Notes under the pieces: generated by a model
Database searches by the model: none
The model's input: the letters and a program-made list of their open reading frames with translations, nothing else
Told to the model about the DNA's origin: nothing
Position numbers and translations under genes: made by a program
From: Myxococcota bacterium
Lineage (GTDB): Bacteria > Myxococcota_A > Polyangia > Polyangiales > JANWZI01
Length of the DNA: 41,729 nt
Reading direction: 5' to 3'
Assembly (NCBI GenBank): GCA_025054695.1
Contig: JANWZI010000024.1
Span: forward strand, 1 to 41,729
In this document: positions 38,838 to 41,729 of the stretch, piece by piece
Layout: each line of letters opens with the position of its first letter
How positions within the stretch are numbered: the stretch's first letter is position 1

Positions 38838-39458
38838 ATGGAGGAGACGGAGCAGCGACTGCTCGAGCGCGCGCGAGGAGGCGATCGCATCGCGTACGGG
38901 GCCTTGGTGCGTAGGCATCAACGGCGGATTTTCGCGTGTTCCGTCCACATCCTGGGTGATGCCGCGGAGGCGGAGGACGCAACCCAGGAGACTTTCCTGA
39001 GGGCTTGGAAGGCGCTCGCGCGCTTCGACGGACGCTCGGAGCTTTCCACGTGGCTGTATCGCATTTGCATCAATGTGTGCCTCAACACGATCCGGCGCCG
39101 CCGCCGGCTCGATCCGAGTGACGTGCTCGATCCGAGCGTCGCATCGGTGGAGAGCGAGTCGCGCGCGCAGGCTCCCGATCCCGCGGTCGCCGCGGACGGC
39201 AACCGGCTGTTCGCGAGGCTGGCCGCGGCGCTCGAGGAGCTGTCGCCCTCGCTGCGCACGACGGTCGTGCTGGTGTTGATCCAGGGTTTGCCGCATCGGG
39301 CCGCGGCCCAGGTGCTCGGATGCCCCGAAGGTACGATCGCGTGGCGCGTCCACGAGGCTCGAAAGCTGCTTCGCGAGCGCCTCGCCGACGTGCTGCACGA
39401 GCTTCGGGATTCGGCACCGGGTCCGCAGGCGCGTGCGAACGCGAGGGAGGCGACGTGA
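38838..39458 (+). CDS. ECF-type RNA polymerase sigma factor (RpoE-like)
   Basis: 206 residues. Region 2 (about 20-90): YGALVRRHQRRIFACSVHIL, AEDATQETFLRAWKALARFD, LSTWLYRICINVCLNTIRRR. Region 4 (about 128-185): ELSPSLRTTVVLVLIQGLPH, then the helix-turn-helix AAAQVLGCPEGTIAWRVHEA. ATG 38838 starts just before the conserved region; an in-frame ATG at 38736 would add an atypical Ala/Arg leader. The stop overlaps the GTG of the next gene (GTGA), which encodes a membrane protein in the usual anti-sigma position. Confidence 0.93.
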   Translation: MEETEQRLLERARGGDRIAYGALVRRHQRRIFACSVHILGDAAEAEDATQETFLRAWKALARFDGRSELSTWLYRICINVCLNTIRRRRRLDPSDVLDPSVASVESESRAQAPDPAVAADGNRLFARLAAALEELSPSLRTTVVLVLIQGLPHRAAAQVLGCPEGTIAWRVHEARKLLRERLADVLHELRDSAPGPQARANAREAT

Positions 39459-40996
39459 CGCGCGACGAGCTGATGCGCCAGGTCAGCGAGGCCCTCGACC
39501 GCGTCGGGTCGATCGAGGGCGACGTGGAGCTGTTGCGGCAGCTGCAGTCCCATCCCGACGTGCTCGGTTGGGCGCGCGACGTGGAGCGGTTGCAAGGTCT
39601 GCTCGAGTCCCTGCCGCTGCCGGCGCGCACCGAGGCGCAGTGGGAAGCGCTGGCGCTCCGGACCGTACAGCGGCTGGGCGAGCCCCTCTGGCCGATGAAG
39701 GACCCGACCGCGCCCCCCCAGTTCGACGAGCCGCCGGCGCCAACCTTCGAACCTCGCGCCGCCATCCCCTCCGGGGCGAACGTCGAGCGTGCGGCGTCGG
39801 ATGCGTCCGGCGCCACGGATTCGGCACCGGAGCTCGAGCCCATCGAGCTGCACAGCGTGCCGCCCCCGCCGCAGCCGCCCTCGGCGCCCGTGGCCATCCC
39901 GCCGAGACGGATGGCTCCGACGGAGACTCCCGTTCCCGTCGCGCCGACGGACGAGCGCGTGTCGCTATCGGAGGTTTTGTCCGAGCGCCGCGTCGATCGC
40001 CCGCTCGTGGATCCGCTCGCCGGCGCGGGCGTCGTCGTGCCGGGAATGCGCTCGCCGTCGGTCGCACCGGGCTCGGGTGCGTCGGTCGGCCGTCGGGCTC
40101 ACGTGTGGTGGGCGGTGGCGGCCGCGAGCGCCATCGCGGCAGGTTTCGGGGTCGCGTGGCTCGTCACGCGAAGCGATTCCCGACCGGTCCTCGTTGAGGA
40201 CGCCGTCACGACGCTCCCACCGTCGAGCGCGTCGGCGGTTTCCCGCACCACGGCGCCTGCCCCCGTCTCGTCCCTCGCCGAACGGGAGCAATCCACCGCC
40301 TCGCCGAGAACAATCGCACCCACATCGGCCGTCGAGGAGGAGGCGGTCGGTGGCCTGGAGCCGGTCGACCGCGCATCCGCTCGACGCTTCGAGGCGCGGT
40401 ACGACGAGGACGAATCGATTCCCGCAGCTCCGCCCGGACCGCCTTCGGCGGCGCCGAGCGCACGCTCCGAGACGCTCCCCGCCCGGCCCGCATACGACGA
40501 GCTGCGCGCCGAAGGTTCGACCGTTCGCATACGGTCGGAGGTCGCGTCCGGGTCGCACGGGAGGGACGAAGGGGGCGAAGCGACCGGGTTCGAGCGTCCG
40601 CCACACGAGCGACGCGCCGCGGGCACGTTTGCCTCGGCGTCGACGTCCCCTGACGAACCAGCCGAAGTGCAGCGTCGCGAGCGCCGCTCCCCTCGCCCTC
40701 GAGGTGAATCGACCCGGGGTGCGGTCGCGAGCTTGCCGGACGTTCCTTCACGCGACGACGTGCTCGCCGCGATGCGGGCGGTCGAGCCGGCCGTTGCCGC
40801 GTGCCGCGGCGCGCGGAGCGGCGTGGCAACCGTGCAGATCGTCGTCGGGAGCTCGGGGAGAGTCCGTAACGCCGTGGTCACCGGACCGCTCGCCGGAACG
40901 CCCGAAGGCTCGTGCGTCGCACGCGCGGTGCGCGCCGCCCGCTTCCCCCAGTTTGCGGCGGACAGCTTCACGGTGACGTTCCCGTTCCGCCTCTGA
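39455..40996 (+). CDS. single-pass membrane protein with AgmX/PglI-like C-terminal domain, probable anti-sigma partner
   Basis: 513 residues. Helical N-terminus (1-80, LMRQVSEALDRVGSIEGDVE), a long Pro-rich linker, one membrane helix (about 217-237, WWAVAAASAIAAGFGVAWLV), another disordered linker, and a C-terminal TonB-C/AgmX-like domain (about 430-513: DDVLAAMRAVEPAVAACRG, ATVQIVVGSSGRVRNAVV, CVARAVRAARFPQF). In myxobacteria this domain type occurs in gliding- and envelope-associated proteins. Its position and GTGA coupling to the ECF gene suggest an anti-sigma or sensor role, but no canonical zinc-binding anti-sigma motif is visible. GAGGGAGG lies before GTG 39455. The stop coincides with the degenerate start of element copy 10. 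Confidence 0.82.
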   Translation: MTRDELMRQVSEALDRVGSIEGDVELLRQLQSHPDVLGWARDVERLQGLLESLPLPARTEAQWEALALRTVQRLGEPLWPMKDPTAPPQFDEPPAPTFEPRAAIPSGANVERAASDASGATDSAPELEPIELHSVPPPPQPPSAPVAIPPRRMAPTETPVPVAPTDERVSLSEVLSERRVDRPLVDPLAGAGVVVPGMRSPSVAPGSGASVGRRAHVWWAVAAASAIAAGFGVAWLVTRSDSRPVLVEDAVTTLPPSSASAVSRTTAPAPVSSLAEREQSTASPRTIAPTSAVEEEAVGGLEPVDRASARRFEARYDEDESIPAAPPGPPSAAPSARSETLPARPAYDELRAEGSTVRIRSEVASGSHGRDEGGEATGFERPPHERRAAGTFASASTSPDEPAEVQRRERRSPRPRGESTRGAVASLPDVPSRDDVLAAMRAVEPAVAACRGARSGVATVQIVVGSSGRVRNAVVTGPLAGTPEGSCVARAVRAARFPQFAADSFTVTFPFRL

Positions 40997-41120
40997 GGGT
41001 CGCAGTCGGGTGGTTGGATCGCGACTCGATTTCGGGCGCGGGCTCCGGCTCGGACTCTGAATCGGACTCGGACTCGGACTCGGTCACGGTCACGGTCGCG
41101 GTCTCGGGCTCGGAGACGGC
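40994..41120 (-). repeat. intergenic hexamer element, copy 10 (degenerate B end at stop codon)
   Basis: It begins at the stop codon of the AgmX-like gene (TGAGGGTCGCAGTCGGG, then TGGTTGGATCGCGACTCG), a degenerate B-type end. A long TCGGAC/GGTCAC core follows (about 41040-41118). No A end is visible before the convergent TPR gene. The remaining gap (41121-41212) shows nothing else. Confidence 0.65.
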
Positions 41121-41212
41121 CTTGGCACCGAGCTCGAATCGTCCGCGACTACCGGGTTGTTGCCCCGAATGGAATCGGAACGGGCTCCTTTGCCGTACGT
41201 CGTACTCCGGGA

Positions 41213-41729
41213 TCAGTGCGCTTCGGCCGCTGCGGCCTCGACTGGGGGCGGAGGCGCGCCTTGACCCTGCGTCCCACGCGTCCGCCGTGTCCGCGCTACG
41301 GTCGAGCCCCGGCGCTCGGCTTGGGCGTAGCTGCGGTCTGCATCGGCCGTGCGTCCGAGCGACTCGTAGAGGTCACCCAGCTCGACGTACGCCTCGGTGA
41401 GGCCCGAGTAGCTCGGATGCTCCCGCACGAGTCGTTCGTACGCGCCCACGGCGGCTACCAGGGCTCCCAGCGCGCGCTGGCTCCGCGCGAGCTGATGGAG
41501 GGCGCGTGCGACCCGGCCAGGCTGGCCGGTCCCTGCCGAGCCGAGGAAGGCGACGAGCTCCGCGACGGCCGTTCGATGTTCGCCCCGTGTGGCGGCCGCC
41601 ATGCCGCGCTCGAACGCGTCTCCGCCCAGCGTGACGGGCGCCGCGGCGGACCCAGTCGCTCCTGGACCGCGCCGCGGCGCCGCGGGCTCGACCCGGGGCG
41701 CGCTGGTGGACTGCGGCCTCGAGGCGGTT
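41213..41729 (-). CDS. TPR-repeat protein, 5'-truncated by the window edge
   Basis: The frame stays open from the window edge (41729) to TGA at 41213, and the gene continues outside. The visible 171 residues begin with a Pro/Ala/Ser-rich linker (APRVEPAAPRRGPGATG). A TPR-like helical region follows (MAAATRGEHRTAVAELVAFL, ALHQLARSQRALGALVAAVG, EAYVELGDLYESLGRTADAD), then an Ala/Pro-rich tail. TPR segments after such linkers are common at the ends of myxobacterial FecR- or anti-sigma-like proteins, but the N-terminal identity cannot be seen. ATG 41602 is internal, not the true start. Confidence 0.75.
   Translation of the reverse strand, partial: TASRPQSTSAPRVEPAAPRRGPGATGSAAAPVTLGGDAFERGMAAATRGEHRTAVAELVAFLGSAGTGQPGRVARALHQLARSQRALGALVAAVGAYERLVREHPSYSGLTEAYVELGDLYESLGRTADADRSYAQAERRGSTVARTRRTRGTQGQGAPPPPVEAAAAEAH

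Overview
This window is very GC-rich and almost fully coding. It looks like a chromosome segment of a myxobacterium (Myxococcota), most likely of the Polyangia/Sandaracinaceae side. I infer this from the gene content: a FecR-VIT-VWA anti-sigma-like protein, a Ser/Thr kinase with an N-terminal zinc ribbon, a twin-FHA membrane protein, a myxobacterial-type PilZ protein, an AgmX/PglI-like C-terminal domain, a lipoprotein built of stigma-type CC..C..CG.CG..C cysteine repeats, and a giant TPR protein. No rRNA, tRNA, phage, IS transposase or CRISPR array was found.

Layout. 147-1081 (+): acidic low-complexity protein with an apparent frameshift. 6123-1322 (-): ECF sigma factor and a 1412-residue anti-sigma-like FecR/VIT/VWA/TPR protein, overlapping by four bases. 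7879-6425 (-): AlgI-type MBOAT acyltransferase. 8349-9356 (+): lipoprotein. 10102-9443 (-): O-methyltransferase. 11359-10214 (-): Cys-repeat lipoprotein. 13109-11550 (-): aldehyde dehydrogenase. 15393-13540 (-): Ser/Thr kinase. 15837-27053 (+): 3738-residue TPR solenoid, followed by a class IV aminotransferase, a 47-residue basic protein and a small unknown protein. 28668-33581 (+): tightly coupled acyl-CoA carboxylase operon (biotin carboxylase, carboxyltransferase, biotin carrier) ending with a kynureninase-like enzyme. 33709-35502 (+): twin-FHA protein. 35657-36661 (+): lipoprotein. 38068-37118 (-): CAF17/YgfZ-like protein. 38609-38205 (-): PilZ protein. 38838-40996 (+): second ECF sigma factor with a membrane partner. 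41729-41213 (-): 5'-truncated TPR protein.

The most unusual signal is not a gene. Ten intergenic gaps carry members, or remnants, of one dispersed element family. A complete copy is about 100-270 bp. It has imperfect terminal inverted repeats beginning TGACGGCGGC, two distinguishable sub-terminal blocks (called A and B here), and a core of degenerate 6-bp units (TCGGNN, or NNCCGA on the other strand). In four clear cases (6427, 11552, 35500, 36659) and two degenerate ones (13542, 40994), the terminal TGA of the element is exactly the stop codon of the flanking gene. Nearly every gap longer than about 130 bp has one, and tight operon junctions have none. This looks like a non-autonomous (REPIN- or MITE-like) element, or a structured 3'-end element, which I cannot match to a named family.
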